Source: Euborellia annulipes (lineage: Eukaryota > Arthropoda > Insecta > Dermaptera > Anisolabididae). Taken from it: a stretch of DNA of 64,000 nucleotides. Positions within the stretch are counted from its first letter, which is position 1, and each line of letters begins with the position of its first letter. A model generated the notes under the pieces. It saw nothing but the letters and a program-made list of their open reading frames with translations, was not told where the DNA came from and made no database searches. Below are positions 1-11,341 of this stretch, piece after piece. The translations under genes were made by a program, and so were the position numbers. The stretch is from NCBI GenBank assembly GCA_023213315.1, contig JAKCPI010031693.1, positions 147,540 to 211,539 of the forward strand. Reading direction: 5' to 3'.

Positions 1-1209
1 GGGTTTATTATTTATAATTGTATCGGCCGAAGTCACCTCCATATTTTCCATGTTCTAAAAAAGATGAAAATTTGATAAAATTATTATAGGATATTTTAGA
101 GAAATTTCACAAAATTTTAAGATGATAATAATACAATAAATAAAAAACAGAAAGAAAGGGTGTTCGCTATATGCAAAACATGATTTAATTACCAAAAGTA
201 GTTAGTTGCTTTTGCCAGTTAGAAACAAAGCAAAAGCTTGGTGTTTTATATTTATAAGTTTTTTTATAAGAAAATATGCTCTATTTTTTCCAAATAAAAA
301 TAATTATTAATTTTTAATTATCTTTGAAAACTTTGTAAACATATCGTAACATAGTTGATGAAGAGGATATTTTGTGAATATCCTTTAATTTTAATTATTT
401 ATTTTTAAACAGAAAATTAATATCAAACAACTGTTTTATGCTAAAAAGGCCGGAAATACATGCTTTTTCTTCTTAAAAATAATGCTTTTTCTTCTTAAAA
501 AGTTCGAACAACTTATTTTTAATATCCAAACCAATCCAATTTGGAAAGTTCACATTCTATTAATAAACAATTATAATTTGTATTTATCCTTAAAAATAAA
601 TAATTAATTTTAATGAAAACCTTTTATAAAAAAATGTTTCCTTTGTTATAAAAATTAAAAAAAAAAAAAAATTGATATAATCAAATAAAAATTAAGAAAA
701 TTATTAAAGAAATAAAAATCTAATTTAAAAATACTAATTTAATGAAAAAATATTTATTAATTAATTAAAAAAAAATAGTTATAAAATTCCCGCGTCCTTA
801 GCCTCACGTGTTTGTAAAATCGGTTAGGTTATTAGTTGAGTTAAAGATGGTTATTTTTATGCAAGTTAGGCTTGAGAAAATAGTTTAAGCCAAAAATGTA
901 ATTTCTAATTGTAATAATTTAATTATTATAAATACAACATAATAATTAAACAATTAACAATGTTAAACAAACAAAAGGGACACGCATTTTAAGGGTAGCT
1001 AAACTTATATTACTTTTGTTTTATTGTATTTTTTCTAGTGAATATGGATATAAATATTGAAAAGATTGGGAAGCGAGATTTTATAATTATTAATAAAAAC
1101 TAGTAACAGGAATTAATTTTTAATGTGTACTTACGTTTAGAGATTTATCTAAAACACTATTATTTATATTTTGATTGGTTTTTCCGGCTACTGACGCCAT
1201 TTCTGTCAT
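1..1209 (-). CDS. 5' end of an unrecognised gene, two exons, runs off the left edge
   Basis: On the minus strand an ATG at 1209-1207 (a second in-frame ATG is at 1200-1198) opens 25 codons that end at 1135 on a strong GTAAGT donor. A good acceptor (T-rich tract then AG at 56-55) opens a second exon at 54 in the same phase, and it stays open to the window edge. The product starts MTEMASVAGKTNQ and is polar and Asn/Ser-rich; I do not recognise it. The gene lies head-to-head with GFM2 (about 1.1 kb between the two starts), so the two may share a promoter region. The splice signals and matching phase support a real gene; the very short coding length keeps confidence moderate. Confidence 0.5.
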
Positions 1210-2347
1210 AGTAAAAAAGTGAGGGTTGAACTTGTTCGTTGTTGACCAATGTGGCCACCAGAGTGTGACACCAGCGCTCCAAAAACCAAAAAAAGCACAA
1301 TTAAAAAATTAAAAGAACCTTATGTTATAAAAAATTTGCATATCAAAATATCTTGATTGATTTAAAGCAGGGAGCATTTAAAGTATAAATGTCTCTTATA
1401 ATTATTCTCCAACGTTAATTTTAAAAAATGAAATAAATCAATGTATGTAAAAGCGGGAATTTTAAAATATAAATCGGAAATGATGAGAATTTAAAAATTT
1501 TTTCTTTTATAATATAAAAGTTTATGTACTTTGTGAGTTTGAGTTTCAAATATAAAATTTTATTTTCCGTAAAAATATCTATCAAAAAAAAAATGCTTGT
1601 CTTTTTCTACTTTTCCTGTCCCTGGATAATACAAATAGATATTACAAACTGATTACCAGAGTTGGGTTTTATACACAATTTTGCAGTTTTATACAAAAAT
1701 CGAGGATAAAACTTGTATAAAACATAAAATGTATAAAACTTGGATGCGCATGCGCAGGACGAGGAAGGAAATTCAAATAAAATTTCATTTTTCAATTATT
1801 AATATTTTGATTATATTATTCTCTAAATAAAAAGCAAACAACATCTTTTTTTTATAAAAAAACATTCACACTTTTTTCTCATTCACACTCACACTCACAC
1901 ACACATTCACACAGTCTTTTCGGCAACTCAGGCCATTTAAGACTTTAGACGATAACCGTTGTGATTAATATATAAATTGTGGGTTCAGGCATTTCTATTT
2001 AAGCCATCTGGTATCCAAATGGCTTAAATAAAATCATCGGACTGCCTGGGTCCGAACCCGCGACGTTTGGTATAGGAGGGAGGCGCTCTACCTACTACGC
2101 CAAACTCGGGGGCCAAACAAGGGGCGGGGAGTTGTTTTTTTTACAGTTTTATACTTTTTATACATCGTCCTAGTTCTATCCGCGATAGTTTTATACATGT
2201 ATAAAACCGTGTATTATACTCGGAGGGATAAAACCTGCCAACTCTGCTGATTACATACCTCCCTGAAAGAAACAGAAATAAAAAACAAGTTAAGGTTATA
2301 TTCATAAAATATGTTATTTTATGTAATTTTCTTAAGTTAAAAAAAAA
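1210..2347. promoter_or_regulatory. Intergenic region between two divergent genes
   Basis: This interval separates the minus-strand gene at the left edge from GFM2 and should hold the promoters of both. No clear TATA or initiator arrangement can be singled out in such A+T-rich DNA. It contains a SINE of the 'B' family (about 1865-2114). An in-frame TAA at 2333-2335 precedes the GFM2 start. Confidence 0.35.
1865..2114 (-). repeat. tRNA-derived SINE, family B
   Basis: Read on the minus strand, the head is tRNA-like, with a B-box-like GGGTTCGGACCC, followed by a body containing TTTGGATACC and AAATGGC, then ATGGCCTGAGTTGCCG, and a GTGTGAGTGTGA-type tail. The same body and tail recur at 13455-13585, 24078-24330, 33357-33525, 33606-33815 and 51005-51160. 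The cloverleaf cannot be completed as a functional tRNA. Confidence 0.6.
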
Positions 2348-5300
2348 ATGAACCGCATAAAATATATTAGTATTAATAAATTAATAAAATATAAGAAAAT
2401 TTACTTTCGAAATATAGCGTATAATGTTGGAAAGGATTCAAATTTTGGGAAAGAAATAAAAAAAATAAGAAATATAGGTGTTTTCGCGCATATAGATGCT
2501 GGTAAAAAAAATTAGCTTATTTCTTTAAGCCTCTGGATTATCTGTTGAAATTATTTTATAGGTAAAACGACAACAACCGAAAGGATGTTATTTTATGCTG
2601 GGCTCATCAGGAATATGGGTGAAGTTCACCATGGTAATACAGTAACTGATTATATGGATCAAGAAAGAGAAAGAGGTGATTATTTTATTATCATCCTCAT
2701 ACATTATTTAAAAAAAAAATAACATCAGCCTTTTATAGTTTCCAACCCAAAATGTAAAACTTTAACGTTCTATTCATTTGACAGATGATTTATATTATAA
2801 TCTATCCATACATTTATTTAGCTTCCGCAAGACATTTAAAACTCAAGAGACAACAGAAATCATTTTAATAAGGGAAGGAAGTTAAAGACAATTCTATCTA
2901 TCTATCTTATCTACTGTCAATCCTCTATTACTTCTCCGAATAAACATCACTTTTACTAAATACATTCGTTACTCATGACTCTTTTTAGATTCATTACTCA
3001 TGAACTTTGAAATAAAATCATATTCAATTAAATATTTTTCGAGATCTATATATTTGAATAAGATATTATTATTCAATATACCTCGATTCGGACTTAAATA
3101 GTCATAGATATATTTAACAAGATTGTATGTTTTTTGTTGGTGGGCCATGAGTCTCATGGCCCCCATGAATTGAACCTAGGATCTCCAGCCTTGGTTCAAT
3201 GAATAGCATACTGATGCCCCGGAAAGGCTGAAGATCCTGGGTTCGATTCCAGGGGGCCATGGGGCGCTTGGCCACCCAACAAAAAACATACAGTCTATAT
3301 ATATGACTAGTTTATTCCGAATCGAGGAGAGTGAGTGCCACAATTAAGTTCCCACCTGGGAGCTAGCTAGAGCCTTGAGTATATGGTATATAATATAGTA
3401 TATAGTGAAATAATTTTAATGACCAAAAAGGTAAAATAAAATCATCTGTACTCGATTTTATATTGCCTTTTTGATCATTAAAATTATTCACTATATTACC
3501 ATATACTATACCATATTCTCAAGGCTCTAGCTTCCAGGTGGGACTTAATTGTGGCGCTCACTATACATTCGTGTAATATCTTGTTCAAATATATACATCT
3601 CGAAAAAAATATTTAACTATAACTTAACCCCACTGCCTTAAGGGCCCCTTCCCGGTTTAAATAGGGACGAACAAGCGAGAAATTTTTCTCCAAGTTTTCG
3701 ACCTTCACCAACAAAAACTTAGGTCCCTCCTTTCATTTTGTTAGAGAAATGCACGGTACTTATAAGGGGAACTGAGTTTTTGTTGGTCGAGGGTCCGGTG
3801 GCTTGGTGCATTGGATAGCACACCAATGCCCCGGAAAGGCTGGAGAGATCCTAGGTTCGATTCCCGGGGGACATGGGACATTTAACCCACAAACAAAAAA
3901 ACATACAGACTTGTTAAAAAAATCATATTCCTCTAAATCTACTATAATATCGCTTGCTGAGAATCATAGTGGCGAAAGTCCGAAATTCAACAATTCGATA
4001 AAAGGCGTTTGAAACTTTTATAAACAAATGCAAATAGGGGCAACAAATGAATTGGCCAGAATCAATAGCAAAGAGTGGAAATATATTTTCGCCACTTTAG
4101 CACTCAAAAGAGAAGACGTTTTAACAACGTTTGGTGGGTTTAACTCAAAAATGGAATGTTCAGACTTTCTCCACTATAATTCTCTGGTGATATATAGCTC
4201 TATAACCTTTATACTCTTATATCAGATCATTCTCTCTTTTAACAGCTCGTTTTAAATGTTAATTTTTGTACTCAGGTATAACTATTAGATCAGCAGCTGT
4301 AACATTCAAATGGAAGGATTGTTATTTCAATTTAATCGATACACCTGGACACATTGATTTTACAATGGAGGTTGAACAGTCCCTCAATGTATTAGATGGT
4401 GCAATAATTATAATAGATGGTTCCGCAGGTAAAAGATAATCTGTTTTAAATATTTAGAGTTGTAGCACTCTATTCAGAGCCGTATCATGATATTACGACA
4501 ACCGGAACGAAAGGATAAAATGGCGCTCCGTCTTAAATTTTTTATTACAATAAAAAAAAGTGTCTTCCGGCACCTTAATCGTTCAGCGCCTGGTGCCGGG
4601 GCGCTGCTCACACCATTCACGCTACGGCTCTGAAGACCAAATAAAAAACTATAAATGTTTAAAAAATTATATAAACATCTTATTTGAAAATTTCAGGAGT
4701 TGAAGCACAAACATTAACAGTTTGGAGGCAGGCTGATAGATATAAAATTCCAAGAATAATTTATATAAATAAAATGGATAAACCAAATTCAGATTTTCAA
4801 TCTTCCTTAAAATCTATATCAGAGAAACTGAAGATGCAACCTTTACCATTACAAATTCCTCTTTATGAAAAAGAAAAATTAATTGGAGTTTCCGATTTAA
4901 TTTCATTAACCAATTTAACATGGAAACAAATAAGTCAAGGACAAAGTTATACGAAAGAAAAAATAAAGGAAGACTTTCTGGAAGATGTTTTAAGAGAAAG
5001 AAATCACCTTTTGGAACAATTAGCAGATAGAGATGATATAATTGCCGAATCAATAATAAATCAAGGATCTTTTGACCAATTATCTGCCGAAGAAATCAAA
5101 GCCTCATTACGAAGGATTGCACTTTCAAATGTAAAAAAATAAGTATTTATTAACATTTGGTAATTATTTAATTTTATTCTTTTTTTTTTTAGAAAGGAGT
5201 TCCAGTAATATGTGGTAGTTCATATAAAAATACAGGAGTTCAACCTTTAATGGACGCTATAATAGAATATTTGCCATCTCCTGATGAATGTAATAAAAAT

Positions 5301-8300
5301 ATTCAAGAATTATTTCACAATAAATTATGCGCAAAAGCTTTTAAAATTATACATGATGAACAAAAAAGGCCCATCACATTTTTCAGAATTTATTCAGGAA
5401 GTTTAACTAAAGAAAGTATAAAGTAATTTTTTAAGATATTCTTAATAGTTCAAAGCACATCATATATTAAATAATATTAGGCTCTTATGTGAATTTTATG
5501 TTATGACATGCTTTGAATACTATATTTCGATATTTTCTCTTTTATCAAAACATAAAATCGCTTTTTTCTAAAGCCTTTGGGTCTATTTATCTATTTATTA
5601 AGATTTAGGTGTTTGATTAGTTTTATTTCCAGAAGTATATAGCTGTTTTAATGAAAGAATCTGATTTTCGGTTTAAGTGTGGTTTATTTGTCAAAATTAC
5701 AAAGTTTCGCTCATTCATTCTGTGACCGTTTATGACAGATGTTATGTCACAGATGTAACAATCTTAGTAATCTTAATAGAATTGCACCTGAAGAAGGCCA
5801 CAGAATCAGTGGCCGAAACGTTGTAATTTAAAAAACCGAAAATCAAATTATTTTATTAATGATAACAACTGTGAAAGCCTAAACTTCAAAATATAGCTGT
5901 ATTGGTAAAGGTAATTAAGAGAAATTAAGAAATTTTTCATTTTCAGTCTCTCGCTGACGTTTCGATCTCGTAGAGATCTAAGTCAGTTTTAGGCTGGAAA
6001 TAATAAGAAAAAAAGTAAAAACTAGGTGCTTTCTCTTGATTATCTCTACCAATAAATACTTACTGGCAGCATTTTTTTTGCATCCATTATAAGATATAAA
6101 TGAATTTATATTGTAAAAAATATATACAGTGTTTCTAGGCGAAGCCAGTTTTACAATTCTGAAACTAAATGAATTTATGATAGAAAAATTGCACCCCTTG
6201 GAGTCGAACCAAGGGGTACAACTTTGCCCAATCTTAAGCACAAAGTTAAATATTTTCGAGATTTATATATTTGAATTAGATATTAGTATTCAAAACATCT
6301 CGATTCTTTTCAGACTTAACTAAGTCATAGAGATATATATCTAACAAAGCTGTGAGTGTTATTTATTGGCGAGGCCAAACATCCCATCGCCCCCAAGAAT
6401 CAAACCCAGGATCTTCAGCCTTTCCGGGGCATAGGCGTGCTGTCCATTGTACTGTGTTAGAGCAGACCCAGATGTCTGTCCCTCTACTGGTTTAAAAAGC
6501 CCAGTGAAAAATTTCACTTCACAAGTTAGTAACTTGCACGACTAACTGCATATAAGGGGAAGTGAGTTTTATTGGTGTAGGTCGAGGATCCGTGGCTTGG
6601 TGCAATGGACAGCCCCGGAAAGGCTGGAGATCCTGGGTTCGATTCCCGGGGCCATGGGATGTTTGGCCTCTCCAATAAATAACACTCACAGCTTTGTTAG
6701 ATAAATGAATTTATATTTGTATTAAATAAATTTATTCAATGTTTTTTTTATTTTATAATGGATGCAAAAAAATCCTACCAGCAAATATTATAACAAAGGT
6801 ATTTGTGCTCTGAGGTTGGTTTTTAGTGGGATCGAAACATCAGCATAAGGCGGGAATAAAACAGAAAAATTAAGCAGATGAAAATAGAAAAAATCTACTT
6901 GCCTTCTCTTAATTACTTCTACCAATAATTAATAATATCTTACATAGACTTGGGCTGGGTACAAAGAGACCATCTTTTTTAATTGCTATTTAAGTTGAAA
7001 AAAAAAATAATATTTAAACATATTTATAGGGTCAAAAATTATATAATGTAAATCAAGAAAAACAGGAACAAATTGGAAAATTAACCATCCCTTTTGCTGA
7101 AGAATTGAAAGAAATATCTGAGATACCGCAAGGAAATATTGCTGCCATTTTTGGTTTAAAAGTATTAATATATTTTATTAATTTTTTTTTTTCTTTGAAC
7201 AAAATTAAGATCTTTTTTTTTTCATTTTTTAGTTTACACAGCCAGGAAATTTTGTGACAGATAAATCAAGCACTGCAAATTTGATAAGGACAGAAATGAA
7301 TAAAGGAAATGAAATAATTTTAGATACGAAGATTCCTGATCCTGTTTTTTTCTGTTCTATAGAAATTTCTAGTCAAGTATTTCTCATTTTAATATTTTAT
7401 TATTTATATTATATTCAATATACCGTATTGCGAGTGAATGGTCCTAATATTATCCTATAATAATTTATCTGGACAGGAAGCTTTTGAATCTCCTTTTTTT
7501 AAATGATTAATATTATTGACTGGTTTTGTGTAAATTTGTATTTTGAATACATTTTTTCACTAAATTATAACCAATAACATAAATTTTTTATAAAATATAT
7601 TATGAATCAGCAAGGTGACACGTCCGAGATCTGAAAAGTGCAAAAAAGAATTATTTTATTGAGAAGCTTAATATTTACATCCGCCTTCATCAACTCTAAT
7701 CCAATTTGATATTATTAAAAAAGAATAAATAAATAAATAAATTTTAAATTTTTAGGCGTACCAAAACCAATTTGAACAAGCATTAAAAGAACTTCAAAAA
7801 GAAGATCCTAGTCTTAAAGTGAATTTTCAAAGTGAAACTGGCCAAACAATTTTAGGAGGTAAAAATAAATTAATATAACTATTGATCTATTAAAAGGTAT
7901 TTTTATTATTATTATTATTATTTTAGGAATGGGAGAATTACACTTGGAAATCATAAAAAATCGTCTTATTAATGAGTACAAACTTGATGTTGACTTAGGT
8001 CCTTTATATATAGCCTACAAAGAAACGCTTAGTGAAAAAATCACAGATTCTTTAACGATTGATACGAAAATTGGTAAGAGAAAAATAAAATTTATTTTAA
8101 TTATATACCTATCAATTATAGTTGATTAAGGGAAAAAAAATTTTGAACTTCATTGTTATTATTAAATATTGAGTGAGCGGGCCAGGGCCATATTTCTAAA
8201 TAGGCTAAAAAGGCTGCAGCCTAGAGCGGCAAAAATTTTCAGGGACGGCAGTTTGACATTTTTTTTTCAAATGTTAAGTAAAAATGAAGTACTTTAGACG

Positions 8301-11147
8301 TTAATAATATTTTTTTTAATGAATTTTAGCATTCATTTATTGTATAAAACATTGGATAAAACAAATATATTAAGGAAATATGAACTATAGAGGGGGGGCG
8401 CCAAATAGACTTTAACCAATAGGCGGCATACTCATAAATCCGGCCTTGGAGCCGGTTAATGGTCCTAAATATTTTCGTTAATTTCTAATTTTTCAGTTTT
8501 CCAACCCTTCTCTATAGATAGTCTACTTTCAAATAAACAGCAAATAAATACAAAATTCATTTTTTCGCTGATTCTTTGAACCATTTAACATGGGCGTAAC
8601 TAGTGGGGGGGGGGGACTTGGCTCCCATGAGGCCCGTGCCCCTCCCCCCTCCCCCAGAAGGTTCCCTGCCCCAAGAAAATTGAAACAGTATGAGGCCTTC
8701 CAGAGGCCCCCCAGAGGATGACAGAGACCTGAGAGAGGGGAGGGGGTCACTATGACGCCTATTGGCTAATGCCAAGTCAGTAAGCAATATCTCCCAAGAA
8801 ATGAAATCCTAGGTTTGATCTAGCTACTAAATTAAGAAACCAGGCTTCATAATCTCGAATATTATCCATCTATTTCTACATGTATTCTTTTAAATTTTTA
8901 GCTTCCAATAAACAATTTGTGAAATTAATTCTTTCTCTTGAACCAAATACGAATGAAAATGAAGAGCTTTTGGTTCTTGATAAAAGTCCAGAAAATGCAT
9001 CAAATTTGGCATCCCTTTCTTTTAAACACTTGAAGGCTTTGAACCAAGGACTGAGTTCCGCTTTAAATCGAGGCCCAAAAATGAGCTATCCAGTAAGTCA
9101 TTATTTATTAAAAAAAATAAAACATTTACATTAATTACTATATTTTTTTAAAGATGTTTAATGTTAGAGCTGTTTTACATTGGTTTGAAACTACAAGGGG
9201 AACATCAGATAGTGTTATCGCTTCATCCATATCAAAATGCGTTGACAAGGTATTAATTATTAATATCAAATCATATACTTTTACATATCAATTTATTTTT
9301 TGTTATTAATTTAACATTTTAGATGTTGAAAGAGACGGAAACATATATAATGGAGCCTATAATGTATCTTGAAGTTGTTGTTCCGGAAGACTATTTATCA
9401 ATAGTATTATCCGACCTTTCAACCAGAAGGTGCACAATTTTGAAAATTACACCAAACTTTGAAAATAAGGTAATTAACTTAAACACTAGTCTAGACAATA
9501 AAGAAGCTTCGGAAAAAATCTAAATAAAATGCAATACATGATGTTGTCAATGAAATTTAAGTAGTTTTTGGAATAATGCCTGTGTGTATGTCTGTGGTAA
9601 TCTATTTCGTCAACGAAAACTCAAAAACTATTTATTTAATTGTTTAGAAATTTTGAGATAAAGGCCAAAAATGAAAACCTTTTGGTAAACATCAGACCAT
9701 TAGGGGCGGGAGGGGGGAGGCAATATTTTTTTCTTACATAATTACTATAATTTTTTTTTTTATATTCAGCAACTAGATTTTCTCCCGAGTAAAATGATAA
9801 AAAAAACATTGTGTGGTTTTATGAAACCACGATGCAAGTGAAACTTTTTTCGGATCGTATGCGTTTAACTGAAAATTTTCAGAAAATTATTCAATTAAGG
9901 GTATTAAAATCGCGTTTTTAATCTTAACTTAATAATTGGAAAATGGGAATGATAATGGGAAATCAATAGACGCATGTTAAAAACTGAGAACAATATTTAG
10001 TAATTAAAGATTTGAAACATTTTAAAAATTATATTTTAAAATTGAATAATTAAATCTCACAATTATTTTTTTATAATTCGTCATATATGGACTTTTTATT
10101 TTGAAAGTGGTGTAAGTCCATTTTCTATTGTTTCGAGAAAATGAAAGGTTAACATATCTGTTTATTAAAAAATCTATTTCCCAACCAATTTTCAATTGTA
10201 CAAAACATGGGAATTTTTTAAGAAATTTACCACTAGCTAGTTAAAGATAGAAAATTTACATTAATTTAATCATAAATTATGTGATATCTCGGTTTTTTTT
10301 TTTTTTAATGGACTTACACCACTTTCAAAATAAACGGTTCATATATTCTTGTCGTGACGACAGAAAGTGAATTAGGCTTGTACGCGACATGCTGATAGAA
10401 GACCGAAAAAATTTGAGGCCATCAAATTAAAGTTCCACTTTAATAAATTTGTTAAAAAATTAATTTTTAGTATTTTTAAAAATATTTTAGTTCTTTGTAA
10501 GAAGTACAACAAATTTACTGGTTTTCTATTATATATACATACAATTTTTATTAACATTATAATTTTAACTAAATTAAAAGTTCATACATTAACTGAGAGA
10601 ATTGCCAGTGAGGACTTCTGCCGACTCTTGATCAAATTTATGAAAACAATATTCGTAATTATTTGTAAATTATTAATAAAATAGAACTAAATATTTTATT
10701 AAAAAAAAAAATTTACGTTGAAAGTGAATCAATCCAAAAATGTTGATTTAGCATAAAAAGTCTTGTTCATTCTCACTCCAGTAAATTAGTATTATAAAAA
10801 AATGTTTAACATTTGTGTTAATAATATTATCTATGAATACTCTAGAAGGGATATAATTTCAAAGTTCTAACATCAGCTAAAACCAACAATATTGCCTATT
10901 GTTACTCCCCTAAGTTATATAATATTAAAGAATAATGATTGACTAATAATACTTTTGTCTTTTTTTTAATCAGGTCTTAGAATGTTTAACACCATTATCC
11001 AATCTTCTTGGATATGCATCCGATTTAAGAACAATTACTTCTGGCAAAGCACATTTCACAATGGAATTCCATTCTTATAAAATACTTTCTATAGAGGATG
11101 AAAATAATCTCTTAACAACCCAAGGACTTTTTAAAAGCTCTCTATGA
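2348..11147 (+). CDS. GFM2: Mitochondrial elongation factor G2 (ribosome recycling), 13 exons
   Basis: Translational GTPase that splits mitochondrial ribosomes with the recycling factor. Exons: 2348-2501, 2562-2675, 4276-4428, 4697-5130, 5193-5422, 7030-7161, 7233-7376, 7756-7858, 7927-8073, 8902-9092, 9154-9249, 9323-9469, 10974-11147. About 739 aa. The start is the first ATG after an in-frame TAA (2333) and opens a Lys/Arg-rich, acid-free leader suited to mitochondrial import. G1 [13 protein letters not shown] spans intron 1; [13 protein letters not shown] spans intron 2; then G3 DTPGHIDF, G4 NKMD and G5-like GSSYKN. Domain II has RIYSGS; later domains show [13 protein letters not shown] and [12 protein letters not shown] motifs. 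Introns have GT-AG ends and matching phases except exon 5 to 6, which is one base out (see findings). The [14 protein letters not shown] stretch and overall spacing fit GFM2 rather than GFM1. Confidence 0.92.
3056..3561. repeat. Nested inverted repeats with SINE-C halves (GFM2 intron 2)
   Basis: Two inverted structures sit side by side. 3331-3436 is the inverted copy of about 3452-3561 (starts GTGAGTGCCACAATTAAG, ends with its complement), a palindrome with a short spacer. To its left, 3060-3199 (minus-oriented SINE-C head) is followed by a plus-oriented SINE-C head (3200-3297), so the two tRNA-like heads face each other. The same layout recurs in intron 5 (5905-6927). Confidence 0.6.
3796..3905 (+). 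repeat. tRNA-derived SINE, family C
   Basis: The head reads GGTGGCTTGGTGCATTGGAT, then CCCCGGAAAGGCTGGA, then a B-box-like GGTTCGATTCCC, followed by a CATGGGACATTT body. An A-box-like TGGCTTGGTGCA and the B box mark a tRNA-derived RNA polymerase III promoter. Related copies lie at 3137-3199 (-), 3200-3297 (+), 6370-6460 (-) and 6592-6700 (+). Confidence 0.6.
5780..5828 (+). ncRNA. Hammerhead-ribozyme-like motif 1 (GFM2 intron 5)
   Basis: Core CTGAAGA at 5788-5794, one extra A, then a 6-bp stem II (GGCCAC / GTGGCC), then GAAAC and a GTT triplet ending at 5822. Stem I pairs AATT..AC (5780-5787) with GT..AATT (5823-5828) around a 2-nt bulge. ACGT in stem III is self-complementary, as in hammerheads thought to work as dimers. 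The unpaired base between the core and stem II departs from the textbook consensus, so activity is not assured. Confidence 0.45.
5905..6927. mobile_element. 1-kb inverted-repeat element with hammerhead-like ends and a facing SINE pair
   Basis: The ends mirror each other: ATTGGTAAAGGTAATTAAGA near 5905 against TCTTAATTACTTCTACCAAT near 6908-6927. Further in, GCATCCATTATAA (about 6080) mirrors TTATAATGGATGC (about 6757), and a minus SINE-C head (6370-6460) mirrors a plus one (6592-6700). Each arm has a hammerhead-like block; the left one (about 5945-5995, minus) has a degraded core but a perfect 6-bp stem II, and the right one (6803-6848) is nearly complete. It lies wholly in GFM2 intron 5. Confidence 0.55.
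6803..6848 (+). ncRNA. Hammerhead-ribozyme-like motif 2 (GFM2 intron 5)
   Basis: Core CTGAGGT at 6810-6816 (the last A is T), stem II GGTT / GATC with wobbles, GAAAC, and an ATC triplet ending at 6841. Stem I is the best of the set: TTGTGCT (6803-6809) pairs with AGCATAA (6842-6848) with one wobble. It is the right arm of the 5905-6927 element. Confidence 0.4.
8183..8448. mobile_element. Non-autonomous hAT-like element in GFM2 intron 9
   Basis: The left end is CAGGGCCATATTTCTAAATA; the right end, complemented, starts CAAGGCCGGATTTATGAGTA. The flanking 8-mers gagcgggc and gagccggt match at 6 of 8 positions, as expected for an aged hAT target duplication. No transposase is present. A separate G-rich hAT-like scrap follows at about 8590-8770. 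Confidence 0.5.
10080..10345. mobile_element. MITE with about 40-bp terminal inverted repeats (GFM2 intron 12)
   Basis: 10098-10121 reads TTATTTTGAAAGTGGTGTAA followed by GTCC, and 10307-10335 is its complement. The inside is A+T-rich and non-coding. A degraded relative is at about 39597-39850. This copy seems inserted in a longer repeat (9780-10440) whose sister is at 40730-41105. Confidence 0.55.
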
Positions 11148-11214
11148 GATTTCTTAAAGAAATTAAGAATTTTTTATTATTTTATTATTATATTATTAAT
11201 ATATTATATATGTA

Positions 11215-11220
11215 AATAAA
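11215..11220 (+). terminator. Likely polyadenylation signal of GFM2
   Basis: AATAAA lies 68 bases after the TGA stop (11145-11147). It is the first such hexamer downstream, but the setting is A+T-rich, so chance occurrence is possible. Confidence 0.4.
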
Positions 11221-11341
11221 GATTAAATATATATATTTATTTAATTTATTTATTTATTGTTATTATTTATTGTTTTTCCGCGAGTTAAGTAAAAATTTAT
11301 TATGGAATATGGTTAAATAATAAAATTGATATTTTGTAAGG

